Assembly (NCBI GenBank): GCA_934096405.1
Contig: CAKOLW010000001.1
Coordinates: forward strand, 1-64,000
DNA: 64,000 bases
Reading direction: 5' to 3'
DNA from: an uncultured Bacilli bacterium
GTDB lineage: Bacteria; Bacillota_I; Bacilli_A; RF39; UBA660
In this document: one piece after another, positions 53,243 through 62,607 of the stretch
Numbering within the stretch: the first letter of the stretch is position 1
Layout: each line of letters opens with the position of its first letter
The notes under the pieces: generated by a model
What the model saw: the letters and a program-made list of their open reading frames with translations, nothing else
The model's database searches: none
Told to the model about the DNA's origin: nothing
Position numbers and translations under genes: made by a program

Positions 53243-53782
53243 TTAATATTTGCTATAAACATTTCCTAGAATATCTATAAATAAAGGAGTACATCCAGCA
53301 TCTCCAATAGAATACTCTATATTATTATCTATTACATTTACAATGTATTTAAAATTTAATTTTTCTATATCTTGTTCTTCCATCTCAACACAAAATCTAT
53401 ATAATGAGCCATCCAAAGTAGTATAGTAGACATAATTAAATCCACCATTTCCTTCACCAACTACAAAGAAATTAATTACATCTTTAGCCATCACATAATC
53501 TTCATACTTACCACCTTGATTTAAAATTAACTCATTGTTAGTATTAACCATTAATGTATAACTACCTACTACTTCACTATTAATCATTTTAATATTTCTA
53601 TATTGTTCATTATTACTATTTAAATTATTCATACTTTTTTTATAATTATTAACATATAATTTGTATTTTTCTTCATCACTAATTTCTCCACAATTTTTAG
53701 AATTATTTTTAAACAAGAAATATGCTAATACAAGTATACAACTAATTAAAACAATTATAATAATATCTTTAAACCTATTCAC
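53243..53782 (-). CDS. Hypothetical membrane-anchored protein
   Basis: 179 residues. One N-terminal membrane helix (about 6-25) and an extracytoplasmic domain rich in Asn and Tyr, with three cysteines (NSKNCGE, YRFCVEM, DAGCTPLF). Not recognised. It overlaps the polymerase-like gene stop by eight bases and so belongs to the glycan operon. Confidence 0.6.
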   Translation of the reverse strand: MNRFKDIIIIVLISCILVLAYFLFKNNSKNCGEISDEEKYKLYVNNYKKSMNNLNSNNEQYRNIKMINSEVVGSYTLMVNTNNELILNQGGKYEDYVMAKDVINFFVVGEGNGGFNYVYYTTLDGSLYRFCVEMEEQDIEKLNFKYIVNVIDNNIEYSIGDAGCTPLFIDILGNVYSKY

Positions 53783-55019
53783 TTAATTTACCCCTTCCCA
53801 TATTTAATATTAATGCTACAAATATACTAATCGCAGGTGTAATAAATATATGTCCTTGAAATAAAGCAAGTAACATTATTAACAATATAGATATAAATGT
53901 ATTAACACTCACAAAATTAATAGAATTATTTTTAAAAAACATTACTATCATATATATAACTGGTATAAAGAATAAAACAAATCCTATAATACCTTCTCTA
54001 TAAAATATATCAAAATAATCCATTTCAACTATTTTAAGATTAACTGAATCTGTACTATAATTTTCTATATAACCTATACCAAATATCTTTTCTAGAATAG
54101 GACTTTTATTATAATTATGTCTAGTTCTTTCTTCCATAGATAGCCTTTGACTAAATACAAAATGATCTAAAAATTCTTTACTAAATACTTTAACATCATT
54201 CTTTTTCAAAAAGTTATAATGTATTTTTAAATTTTCATAAAAGCTTGTTTTAGGTATCACATAAGCACTAACTCCACAAAGTAATATTAAACTACTAAAT
54301 ATTATAACAATACTTTTCTTTTTCTTAGATTTAAATAATTTATAAACATAATATAAAAGATTAAAAAATAGTATTATACCCAATCCTAAAACAGGTGTCT
54401 TAGTTCCTAAACTAAATACGCTATAAAGTGCAATTGCACCCAAAATAACTATTAAAAACTTAGGTAATTTTTTTATTTCACTTAATATTATAGGTAATAA
54501 AATAACTAATATAGAACCTACTACATTTGCTGAATAAAACCATCCAGTCATACCAGTTTTACTATGTGAATAACTTTTGAATCCAATACCAAGAACATTA
54601 GGTATAAATGTTAATAAAACATAAATTATCCACAAATACATAAGCTCTTTCTTACTAATTTTATTATCTTTGTAAATAACTCCTAAACTTATCAACAAAA
54701 ATACAAAATAATAAGTTGATATTGTGTTCTTAAACTCATACATAAACACACTCATATCTTTATCAAATACCATAATTAATGTATGAATAATAATTGTAAT
54801 AATTAAAGTCGATACATATATTAAAGTTTTCTTTTTATTTTCATACTCCCCAAAATATAAATATAAAACCATTAAACCCATAAATACTAATCTAATCAAA
54901 GATGTAACAAAGTTATCAACATTATTATAAATTAACACCGCAGCCAAAACATCTAAAAATGGTTGTATAAACAAGAATATTTTTAAGAACTTATTATTAT
55001 TTATTATCTTTTTCATCAT
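53775..55019 (-). CDS. Wzy/O-antigen-ligase-family membrane protein
   Basis: 414 residues, ten or more membrane helices. A long outside loop with FVFSQRLSMEERTRHNYNKSPILEKIFGIGY and a following YRE segment (FDIFYREGIIGFVLFF) is the pattern of Wzy_C/O-antigen ligases and polymerases. It either polymerises lipid-linked repeat units outside the membrane or ligates glycan. It starts 22 bases inside the acetyltransferase gene. Confidence 0.83.
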   Translation of the reverse strand: MMKKIINNNKFLKIFLFIQPFLDVLAAVLIYNNVDNFVTSLIRLVFMGLMVLYLYFGEYENKKKTLIYVSTLIITIIIHTLIMVFDKDMSVFMYEFKNTISTYYFVFLLISLGVIYKDNKISKKELMYLWIIYVLLTFIPNVLGIGFKSYSHSKTGMTGWFYSANVVGSILVILLPIILSEIKKLPKFLIVILGAIALYSVFSLGTKTPVLGLGIILFFNLLYYVYKLFKSKKKKSIVIIFSSLILLCGVSAYVIPKTSFYENLKIHYNFLKKNDVKVFSKEFLDHFVFSQRLSMEERTRHNYNKSPILEKIFGIGYIENYSTDSVNLKIVEMDYFDIFYREGIIGFVLFFIPVIYMIVMFFKNNSINFVSVNTFISILLIMLLALFQGHIFITPAISIFVALILNMGRGKLSE

Positions 55020-55554
55020 TAAACATTCTCCATAAATTATCTATTTCTATAATATCATTAGTATAAGTTTTCTCTCTTTTAGAAACATACTCATCAAAGG
55101 TACATATCTTCTTAGCTGGATTTCCACCCACGACAGTATTATCAGGAATATCTTTCGTAACCACACTTCCAGAACCAATAATAACATTATTTCCTATTTT
55201 AATATTTGGTAGAATCACACTATTGGAACCTATAAATACATTATCTCCAACTTTAATAGGTCTTAAATAATAAGGATAATATTTATTATATTCCATATTA
55301 TTTAAAACATTATGTATAATATCATGATTTATAAAAGTAACATCACTAGCAACTGTAACATTATTACCAAAACTAATCATTTTAGCATCACTTGGTAACT
55401 TTCTTGGTTGAAAAAAGAAATTATCGCCCACACTATAAAAAATATTCTTTTTAACTATATACTTACTCCTTTTATAAGCATCAAATATTAGAAAAACTCT
55501 AAATCTAATAAATTGTTTTTTAACATAACTTTTCACTTTATCACCTACATTCAT
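54997..55554 (-). CDS. Hexapeptide-repeat acyltransferase
   Basis: 185 residues. Left-handed beta-helix repeats are clear: IKVGDNVFIGSNSVILPNI, KIGNNVIIGSGSVVTKDI, ending with the typical IPDNTVVGGNPAKKI. A helical N-terminal segment of about 50 residues precedes. It is likely a sugar O- or N-acetyltransferase modifying the glycan. Overlaps both neighbours (14 and 23 bases). Confidence 0.9.
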   Translation of the reverse strand: MNVGDKVKSYVKKQFIRFRVFLIFDAYKRSKYIVKKNIFYSVGDNFFFQPRKLPSDAKMISFGNNVTVASDVTFINHDIIHNVLNNMEYNKYYPYYLRPIKVGDNVFIGSNSVILPNIKIGNNVIIGSGSVVTKDIPDNTVVGGNPAKKICTFDEYVSKREKTYTNDIIEIDNLWRMFNDEKDNK

Positions 55555-56164
55555 CTATTATTGATAAAATTAAATCTACACTAATATCAATAAATTTTTC
55601 AATATTTTTTAAATCAAACATATAATTTTTACTTTCTTTACTATTTTCAATTATTATACCAATTTTATCAACAACTAATTTAATATTATTCATTGGTATT
55701 TCTTCAATAATATAATTAAATTTAGGTAATTCATTATAAAATATTTTTAAATCTAAATTATATTTATCAATTAATTTAATATTTAAATCAGTATAATCAT
55801 TATATATATAATTTATAAGTGTATCTTCATCATATTTCACAACTGAACCATCTAATCTTTTAATCATTGTATCATTATATAATTCACTCATAAAATACTT
55901 AAACCATAAATAATCAGTATACAAATGTATAAAATAGCCCAATACAAAATCATCTGTTAAATTAGATTTATATTTATTTAAAAATTTACCAATATCAGGA
56001 ATATCAGAACCAGCTTCACTAATAAAATGACTCTTTATTTTATTCTCACCAATTAGCTTAGATATATCAGGCGAAATACTACCTATTAATAATTTATTAC
56101 TATCTCTATTTAATTTTTTATTTAACTCATTAGCAACTACTAAATGAATAACTGCTGAAGCCAT
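55541..56164 (-). CDS. Zinc-dependent phospholipase C-like protein
   Basis: About 207 residues from ATG 56164, which is followed by the family start MASAVIHLVVANEL. Metal-binding His/Asp residues occur in order: the N-terminal His, GSISPDISK, KSHF and FIHLYTDYLWF. This matches the Zn_dep_PLPC group of small hydrolases. Longer in-frame starts lack a ribosome site. Substrate and relation to the glycan genes are unknown, but it overlaps the acetyltransferase gene and begins the block. Confidence 0.78.
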   Translation of the reverse strand: MASAVIHLVVANELNKKLNRDSNKLLIGSISPDISKLIGENKIKSHFISEAGSDIPDIGKFLNKYKSNLTDDFVLGYFIHLYTDYLWFKYFMSELYNDTMIKRLDGSVVKYDEDTLINYIYNDYTDLNIKLIDKYNLDLKIFYNELPKFNYIIEEIPMNNIKLVVDKIGIIIENSKESKNYMFDLKNIEKFIDISVDLILSIIDECR

Positions 56165-56293
56165 TTTTACCACATCCATTATAATTATATCAATATTAAA
56201 GATTAAATAAAAGAACAATTTACTTTACACAATAATACCAATATAATTTGACTAATCTAATAACTGATGATATAAATAAGTTAGGAGAATGAT

Positions 56294-56776
56294 ATGAAAA
56301 ATATGTTATTAATTATAGATTTACAAAATAATTTTATAAATGAAAATACAAAAGATATACCTGATAAAATAAAAGATTATATTGAAACAAATACTTTAGA
56401 TTATGTATGTTTTACTAAATTTATAAATGAACTTGATAATAATTTTTATAATAAATTAAATTATATAGGATGTGTAGAAGATGAAGATAGAGAAATTGTT
56501 CTAAACACTGATAATTATAAAATATTTACTAAGAAAACATATACTGCATTAAATGAAGAATTAAAAGAATATATAAAACTTAATAATATAAATACAATCT
56601 ATTTATGTGGGATTGATACAGATGCTTGTGTTTTAAAAACAGCATTAGACCTTTTTGATTATAATTTAGATGTTAAAATATTAAAAGATTTATGTATGAG
56701 TCACTCAGGAATAGATTATCATAATTATGCACTGATACTTCTTGAAAAATTAATAGGAAAAAATAATATAATTTAG
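56294..56776 (+). CDS. Isochorismatase-like cysteine hydrolase
   Basis: 160 residues: MLLIIDLQNNFIN holds catalytic Asp9, IFTKKTYTAL holds the catalytic Lys (80 or 81) and GIDTDACVLKTALDLF holds Cys112. This is the nicotinamidase/isochorismatase fold. The metal-site residues of true nicotinamidases are not obvious, so the substrate is open. AGGAG precedes the ATG. First of three closely spaced plus-strand genes with near-identical AGGAGAAT ribosome sites. Confidence 0.9.
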   Translation: MKNMLLIIDLQNNFINENTKDIPDKIKDYIETNTLDYVCFTKFINELDNNFYNKLNYIGCVEDEDREIVLNTDNYKIFTKKTYTALNEELKEYIKLNNINTIYLCGIDTDACVLKTALDLFDYNLDVKILKDLCMSHSGIDYHNYALILLEKLIGKNNII

Positions 56777-56785
56777 GAGAATACC

Positions 56786-57652
56786 ATGGAAAACTATTTA
56801 GAAAACTTAAAAATAAAATTTAATTATTCTGATGATATGATAAGACTATTAAATTCTGTCATACCAGCGATTATTAGAGTATTTGGAGAAGAACATACTG
56901 AAACGATTTTGCGTGCTATTAATGAATGTGAAATACATATACAAGGGCCCACTGAGAATACTCAAGATTATTTAAATACTTATTTTAATACTCAAGAAAA
57001 ATGGCAAATACCAACAACAGGTGGTGCTTTCTATCATAAAAATATAAAGGTTACAGAAACAGGATTAGAGTCAAAATCAATTGTATATATAAGAACTCCA
57101 TATAAAAAAGAATTTATCTTAGACAATAACAAACTAGATACAATTGTACATGAACTATGTCACGCTATTAAAGGCTACAAAAAAGAAAAATTAATTAATG
57201 GTAAAGTATATGATTCAACTGGTCTAAATAAAGATATATGTGATATAGAAAATGGTAAAATAGAAGTAAAAGAAACAAGTATGTTAGGTATTGAAGAAGC
57301 ATTAAATACAGTAACTACTGCAAAAATATGCAAGTTGATAACTGGAGAGTATCAAATAAAGAGTTATGGCAGAGCCAGTAGTATTGCTGAATTGTTATTA
57401 CAAAATGATGAACTAAAAAAACTATTATTTAGAGCACAATTTAAAGAAGATAATGAGTGGATTGAATACTTAGGAGAGGAAAATGCAAAAATAATATGTA
57501 AAAATTTAGATACATTAGTCAATGCAATGTACGCACCTTGGAGTGAAGTTAATACACCCGAAAAAAGAAAAGCACATAATGAAAGACTTAATAAATTATG
57601 TGAAGAAACATATGATTTTACCAGTGAAATATTGAAAAGTAAAAGTTTATAA
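56786..57652 (+). CDS. Putative zinc metallopeptidase (HExxH)
   Basis: 288 residues with the zinc-peptidase motif LDTIVHELCHAIKG (His122, Glu123, His126). A third ligand may be a Glu in KVEETSMLGIEEALNT-like sequence (VKETSMLGIEEALN) downstream. No signal peptide or membrane segment, so it acts in the cytoplasm. I cannot place the family. Nine bases after the cysteine hydrolase and nine before the C39-like gene, hence one operon. Confidence 0.75.
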   Translation: MENYLENLKIKFNYSDDMIRLLNSVIPAIIRVFGEEHTETILRAINECEIHIQGPTENTQDYLNTYFNTQEKWQIPTTGGAFYHKNIKVTETGLESKSIVYIRTPYKKEFILDNNKLDTIVHELCHAIKGYKKEKLINGKVYDSTGLNKDICDIENGKIEVKETSMLGIEEALNTVTTAKICKLITGEYQIKSYGRASSIAELLLQNDELKKLLFRAQFKEDNEWIEYLGEENAKIICKNLDTLVNAMYAPWSEVNTPEKRKAHNERLNKLCEETYDFTSEILKSKSL

Positions 57653-57661
57653 GGAGAATTT

Positions 57662-58237
57662 ATGAAAATACCATTAAGATTTCAAGTTACAGAATTTGAT
57701 TGTGGAACAGTATCGCTTTTAAATGCATTTAGTTACTTATTTGAAAGAGAAGAAATACCAGCTTTATTAGTTAAATCGATATTTAAATACACATTGGACT
57801 GCTATGATGATAAAGGCAATCTTGGACAAGGCGGAACTAGTAGAGAAGCAATAAAAAAATTAACAAAGTGGATAACAAATTATACTAATGAAAACAATTT
57901 TAATGTTAAGTGTATAAGACTAGAAAAGGAACAAGTCACTTTAGAAAAAATGAAAGAATGTATAAATAATAATGGTGTAGTTTTTATAAGATGTTATCAA
58001 GAATGTGAACATTATGTAATTATAACTAAAATAACTAAAAATTATGTTTATATATTTGACCCATACTATTTAGATAGAAATGAGTATGATAATGATAATT
58101 CTGTTAAAATGATACTTAATAAACCATTTGATTACAATAGAAGAGTAACCATAGAAAGAGTATTTAGTGAAACAAAAAAGGATTTTTCATTAGGTTCAGT
58201 TTACAATAGAGAATGTGTTTTAATTAATAAGTATTGA
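57662..58237 (+). CDS. C39-like cysteine peptidase
   Basis: 191 residues with Cys14 in VTEFDCGTVSLLNAF, His117 in CEHYVIITKI and Asp133 in YIFDPYYLD, the papain-like triad of Peptidase_C39 domains. It has no ABC-transporter domains, unlike bacteriocin exporters, and no signal peptide. Could be a protease, a transglutaminase-like enzyme or a bacteriocin-leader peptidase stand-alone. AAGGAGAA sets the start. Last gene of the trio; ends TGA. Confidence 0.82.
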   Translation: MKIPLRFQVTEFDCGTVSLLNAFSYLFEREEIPALLVKSIFKYTLDCYDDKGNLGQGGTSREAIKKLTKWITNYTNENNFNVKCIRLEKEQVTLEKMKECINNNGVVFIRCYQECEHYVIITKITKNYVYIFDPYYLDRNEYDNDNSVKMILNKPFDYNRRVTIERVFSETKKDFSLGSVYNRECVLINKY

Positions 58238-58297
58238 CATAATACCCTTCTAACATATAAAATTTAATTAGAATATGTGATTGAAGGGAGGATAATT

Positions 58298-58771
58298 ATG
58301 AGAATAACTGGTTATGATGACTATTATGATGATTATGGATCAAATTTAATTAGTAGTAATCCATTTGAATCTATGAGTGCTGGTCCAAGTCAAACATTTG
58401 GAACAGTGGCACTTATTTTAGCAATAATCATTTCATTAGTAGCTTATTTTGAATTTGTTAAATCAGGTAAAACTTATGCACAAAAATTTGTAAATTGGTT
58501 AAAAGAATTCTTAAACTTCAAAAGAATTTTTATTGAAAATTTACTTAAATTTGGATATTTATTTGTAGCAGTTTACATTACTATCTATTCATTTGGATTA
58601 ATTAAATTAAGTTTCTGGGCATTCTTATTAATACTAATTGTAGGTAATATTATTGCAAGACTTATATTTGAATTTAGTTTAATGATGATTATGATATGGA
58701 AAAATACATCTGAAGTAAGTAGTGATTTAAACAAAATAGTTAATAAAGATAAAGAAGAAAAGACCAATTAA
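58298..58771 (+). CDS. DUF4282-like membrane protein
   Basis: About 157 residues. An Asp/Tyr-rich start is followed by three membrane helices. The region FLNFKRIFIENLLKFGYLF and IIARLIFEFSLMMIMIWKN resembles DUF4282. GGGAGG precedes ATG 58298. Function unknown. Its terminator overlaps the stop codon and the end of the convergent transporter gene. Confidence 0.72.
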   Translation: MRITGYDDYYDDYGSNLISSNPFESMSAGPSQTFGTVALILAIIISLVAYFEFVKSGKTYAQKFVNWLKEFLNFKRIFIENLLKFGYLFVAVYITIYSFGLIKLSFWAFLLILIVGNIIARLIFEFSLMMIMIWKNTSEVSSDLNKIVNKDKEEKTN

Positions 58772-58780
58772 AGGTCTTTT
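58758..58780. terminator. Bidirectional terminator
   Basis: AAAAGACC (58758-58765) and GGTCTTTT (58773-58780) with a seven-base loop serve the DUF4282 gene and the convergent symporter gene. Confidence 0.8.
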
Positions 58781-60000
58781 TTGTTTAAGTGATTTTTACC
58801 ATCTACTATTCTAGATACCATTACACTACTAGCAGTATCACCCACTACATTTAAAACAGTTGCTGGTGCATCTATAATAGTTGCAATTAAAGTTAATATA
58901 GGAAGTGCATATAAAGGATAACCCATTAAAGTTAAAATAAGCATTTCAGATATTGTACCACCACCAATAGGTATACCAGTTACCAAAAGTGAAACTATTA
59001 AACTAACTATTAAAAGTTTACCAACACCAACATCTATATTAAATAAATAAGCTAAAAACATTATCTTAAATACACTACCCACTATAGATCCATCTTTATG
59101 AAAAGAACTTCCCAAAGGTATAGTAGTATTAGCAATATCTTCACTTACACCCAGACTTTCACTAGTTTTTATATTAGTAGGTATAGAAGCCGCAGAACTA
59201 CATGTACTTAAAGCAGTTATTGTTACAGGTATAATATTTTTCCAATACAATTTTAAACACTTTTTACCACCAGCAATATAAACATAAATTGAATAAACAA
59301 TAAAATATATAAATAATGAAACGATTAAATAAATGATGAATGTTTTTAAATACCCCACTGCTATACTAGAACCAAATGTTCCAACAAAATTAGCAAAATA
59401 ACAACCTAACCCTATCGGAGCATAGTACATAATAATATTTAATATGCTTTTTAATATTTCATTAAAACTATCTAATACTTCTAATGCCTTAATCCCTTTT
59501 TCTTTAGATAAAATAATTCCTACACCAGTAATAACAGAAACTACTATTAATGCAATAATATTATCTTTACTTAATAAATTAATAAAATCATCTGTTGTTA
59601 AAGTATTAACTGTTCTTTCTATTAAATTAACTTCATCTTTTTTAACAAATTCACCACTAATATTATTTAATATACTATCAGTATCATTCAAGTTAACAAG
59701 TTGTATTCTACTAAATATAATTCCTACAACCACACTAATTAATGAAGTAAAAATAAATACTAATATAATACTACTTATAACTTTTCCCACTCTTTTAGGT
59801 GACTTTAATTTACCAATACTAGTTGAAATAGTCAAAAATATAAGTGGTACTATAATAACCATAAGCATATTTATAAATAAATCACCAAGTGGTTTTAAAA
59901 AACAAATATTTTCTTTAAAAACTAACCCTAAAATAGTACCAATTAAAATAAATAATAATAAAATAAATGAATTCTTATAATTTTTAAATATCTTTTTCAT
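58768..60000 (-). CDS. Dicarboxylate/amino acid:cation symporter (DAACS family)
   Basis: 410 residues from ATG 60000, preceded by AAGGAGGAAT; the longer frame lacks a ribosome site. Family motifs: VIVPLIFLTISTSIGKL, the serine-rich loop STCSSAASIPTNIK, PLGSSFHKDGSIV in place of PLGATxNMDG, and GGTISEMLILTLMG and DAPATVLNVVGD near the end. It imports glutamate, aspartate or C4-dicarboxylates with sodium or protons; the altered substrate-loop sequence makes the exact substrate uncertain. Confidence 0.92.
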   Translation of the reverse strand: MKKIFKNYKNSFILLLFILIGTILGLVFKENICFLKPLGDLFINMLMVIIVPLIFLTISTSIGKLKSPKRVGKVISSIILVFIFTSLISVVVGIIFSRIQLVNLNDTDSILNNISGEFVKKDEVNLIERTVNTLTTDDFINLLSKDNIIALIVVSVITGVGIILSKEKGIKALEVLDSFNEILKSILNIIMYYAPIGLGCYFANFVGTFGSSIAVGYLKTFIIYLIVSLFIYFIVYSIYVYIAGGKKCLKLYWKNIIPVTITALSTCSSAASIPTNIKTSESLGVSEDIANTTIPLGSSFHKDGSIVGSVFKIMFLAYLFNIDVGVGKLLIVSLIVSLLVTGIPIGGGTISEMLILTLMGYPLYALPILTLIATIIDAPATVLNVVGDTASSVMVSRIVDGKNHLNKKDL

Positions 60001-60118
60001 ATTCCTCCTTAAGAAATAATATTTAAAATATAAGTAATTTATTACTAAAAACAACATAATTATTAAAAATGTCTAACAATATCTTATATATTTATAGTAT
60101 AATTAAATAGGTGAAAAT

Positions 60119-60748
60119 ATGAAAAACTTTATAAAAGACAATAAAGAATATGTTAAATCTATTAGTTTAGTTTTAATTATTCAAGCAATAGTATATTTTA
60201 TTATTAATTTATCTTTAACTAAATATCATTTTTTAGATACTAATTTAAATGTACCATTTATTAAATATTTTATTTATATTTATCATAGTTGGTACCCTTT
60301 TGTATTCTTTTTATCATATTTGATATTTAAAGATAATAAAGATGTATATAAAAAATTAATATATACTTTAGCATTTGGATTTATATTATCTAACTTAACT
60401 TTTATTATTTATCCAAGCACTATTGTAAGACCAACATTTGAAGTAAAATCTATAACCGACTGGGTAGTAAACCTAACTTACAAGTTAGATAATCCTACTA
60501 ATTGTTTACCATCAGAACACTGTTTAGTATGTTTTATATTAATATATTATTTAAATAAAACTAATATTAAACCATTAACTAAAATATTATCTACTTCATA
60601 TTTAATATTAATTATATTATCTACTTTATTCACTAAACAACATTTACCAATAGATGTAATATTTGCATTTATTTACTCAACTTTAATAATTTTATTAGTT
60701 AAACAATTCTATCCTAAATTAAAAGAAGCATTAAAATTTTTATTCTAA
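60119..60748 (+). CDS. PAP2-family membrane phosphatase
   Basis: 209 residues, about six membrane helices. PAP2 motifs: NCLPSEHCLV (PSxH form of motif 2) and TKQHLPIDVIFAF (motif 3 with catalytic His and Asp). Motif 1 (KX6RP) is present as VRPTFEV at a degenerate level. Likely dephosphorylates undecaprenyl pyrophosphate, phosphatidic acid or a related lipid. Its end overlaps the psd stop by four bases on the opposite strand. AGGTGAA sets the start. Confidence 0.85.
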   Translation: MKNFIKDNKEYVKSISLVLIIQAIVYFIINLSLTKYHFLDTNLNVPFIKYFIYIYHSWYPFVFFLSYLIFKDNKDVYKKLIYTLAFGFILSNLTFIIYPSTIVRPTFEVKSITDWVVNLTYKLDNPTNCLPSEHCLVCFILIYYLNKTNIKPLTKILSTSYLILIILSTLFTKQHLPIDVIFAFIYSTLIILLVKQFYPKLKEALKFLF

Positions 60749-61608
60749 TGTTTCTTTCTTTTACCAATACTTTCTCCAACACTTACTTTAGTTTCAAAGC
60801 CATCACTACTATTTTTAATTATATCACTATCTAAATCAACAATATCTTTTTTAATCATAAGAACAATAGTAGATCCACCAAATTCAAACATACCCTTTTC
60901 TTCACCCTTTTTAAATGTATATTCTTCATGTTTATTATTTATTTTACCAACCATTATAGCTCCGACTTCAATTTGTATAACATCATCAAAATTATCAGTA
61001 TGCATAATAGTATACTCTCTAGAATTTTGCTTATAAATATTAAAATGTTTTAAAACAATAGGCCTAACTGTATTTAGTATGCCAGGTACAAACACATTTT
61101 TTTCTTTACTACCATTATCTATATAAATATATCTATGATAGTCAGTTGCTTCTAATCTAAATATTAACAACTTACCACCAATAAATTCTTTATAAATAAG
61201 GTCATTATTAACTAAATCTTTTATTCTGTAATAACTATTTTTTATTCTATATAGTCCCTCTTCATTAATATCATATACACTTAATTTAGAACTACATGGA
61301 CTAATAAAATCATCTTTATTTTTAGAATAATCTATATTTTTAATTTCTCTAGTAAAGAAATCATTAAATGATTTATAATCTTTTTCTTTATACAAACTCA
61401 TATCTATATTATTCTTTTTAATAAAAGATTTAATCTTAAACTTAGATAACTTACTATCTAAAAATAATCCCATTAACTTAGAAAATAAAGGTATACTAAA
61501 TATCCTAACAATTAATCTACCAATTATAGTACCATAAAAGAACCTAACGACATTAGATTCTTTAATATCCCACTCATTACCTAATCTATCTTTTACTCCA
61601 TACCTCAT
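60745..61608 (-). CDS. psd: Phosphatidylserine decarboxylase
   Basis: 287 residues. The proenzyme cleavage site is FGGSTIVLMI near the C-terminus (Gly-Ser-Thr, Ser becomes pyruvoyl). KSFNDFFTREI and the YHRYIYIDNG segment with catalytic His are also conserved. It turns phosphatidylserine into phosphatidylethanolamine, completing the pathway started by pssA at 37606. It lies six bases after the lipid kinase gene. Confidence 0.94.
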   Translation of the reverse strand: MRYGVKDRLGNEWDIKESNVVRFFYGTIIGRLIVRIFSIPLFSKLMGLFLDSKLSKFKIKSFIKKNNIDMSLYKEKDYKSFNDFFTREIKNIDYSKNKDDFISPCSSKLSVYDINEEGLYRIKNSYYRIKDLVNNDLIYKEFIGGKLLIFRLEATDYHRYIYIDNGSKEKNVFVPGILNTVRPIVLKHFNIYKQNSREYTIMHTDNFDDVIQIEVGAIMVGKINNKHEEYTFKKGEEKGMFEFGGSTIVLMIKKDIVDLDSDIIKNSSDGFETKVSVGESIGKRKKH

Positions 61609-61614
61609 AAATAC

Positions 61615-62538
61615 CTATTCCATTTCATTAAACAATTTAACTATATTCTTTTTAGGAAGTAACATCCTAATTTCTTTATTTATTTTAAACTTAAATTCTT
61701 TTGTATGATGTGTATATTCTTCTCCATCAATTACCCAACTTGGTGGTATTTTATCAAATTTAACTTTAAAGTTATTAGTTTTGTAATATTCTACTCCTGT
61801 CATATTTTTAACTTTACTAGTAAATATAGTACTTACTATTTTAATTAATTCTGCCTTGGTCTTAGCTGATATTAAAATAATTTCAAACATATCATCATCT
61901 AATTTTATATCAGAATATATATTATCAAAACCACCCATACGACATGTGTTTGTCACAAATACAAATGAATAAGTACCACTCTTTTTAATCCCATCTATTT
62001 CATATTCTAAATCAAATAGTTTAACTTCTCCTTTAAGTTCATTAATTGCATTAAAGAAATAACCAAGTCTTCCATATTTTTTCTTTAATTCTCTAGGTGT
62101 GTTATAAGAAACATCTACATAACTGCCTATACAAGCTACATAAACAAAAGGCTTATCATTAATTAAACATACATCTATATTCTTTATAGTACCATTAACT
62201 AACATCTGAGCATTAACCATCATGTTTTTAGTAAATCCATACATAGTTCCTACATCATTAACAGTTCCTACAGGTAAATGAGCCATTAATATTTTGTTAT
62301 CTCTCATCAAATTACCAGTAACACCTTCATTTAAAGTCCCATCTCCACCACAACAAATAACTAAATCAATATCATCACTTAAGTTTTTAACTATTTTTAT
62401 CGCATCTTTTGGTCCGTTAGTAGGACACATAATAGTTTCAAAATCATTAGCCGTTAAAATAGATGGTAAACTAATAATATCTTTCTTATCTTTAGGTCTT
62501 CCGCTTTCTGGATTAAAAACAATTGCACATTTTCTCAT
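61615..62538 (-). CDS. Diacylglycerol/lipid kinase (DagK/YegS family)
   Basis: 307 residues: IVFNPESGRP, LVICCGGDGTLNEGVTG (GGDGT nucleotide site), LPVGTVNDVG and the C-terminal PPSWVIDGEEY strand. The family phosphorylates diacylglycerol or sphingoid-like lipids; the DgkB role in recycling diacylglycerol left by lipoteichoic acid synthesis fits the phosphoglycerol transferase in this window. AGGGAG precedes the ATG; operon with psd. Confidence 0.92.
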   Translation of the reverse strand: MRKCAIVFNPESGRPKDKKDIISLPSILTANDFETIMCPTNGPKDAIKIVKNLSDDIDLVICCGGDGTLNEGVTGNLMRDNKILMAHLPVGTVNDVGTMYGFTKNMMVNAQMLVNGTIKNIDVCLINDKPFVYVACIGSYVDVSYNTPRELKKKYGRLGYFFNAINELKGEVKLFDLEYEIDGIKKSGTYSFVFVTNTCRMGGFDNIYSDIKLDDDMFEIILISAKTKAELIKIVSTIFTSKVKNMTGVEYYKTNNFKVKFDKIPPSWVIDGEEYTHHTKEFKFKINKEIRMLLPKKNIVKLFNEME

Positions 62539-62607
62539 AACAATCTCCCTTAGTACTAATATTATACTATTTTATATATAAATTATCAAACATATTTCAT
62601 CTTATCA

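Noticed and set aside
59444..59980. Long plus-strand open frame opposite the symporter gene
   Set aside because: It is antisense to a clear transporter, has no ribosome site, and its hydrophobic sequence is the reverse reading of membrane helices.
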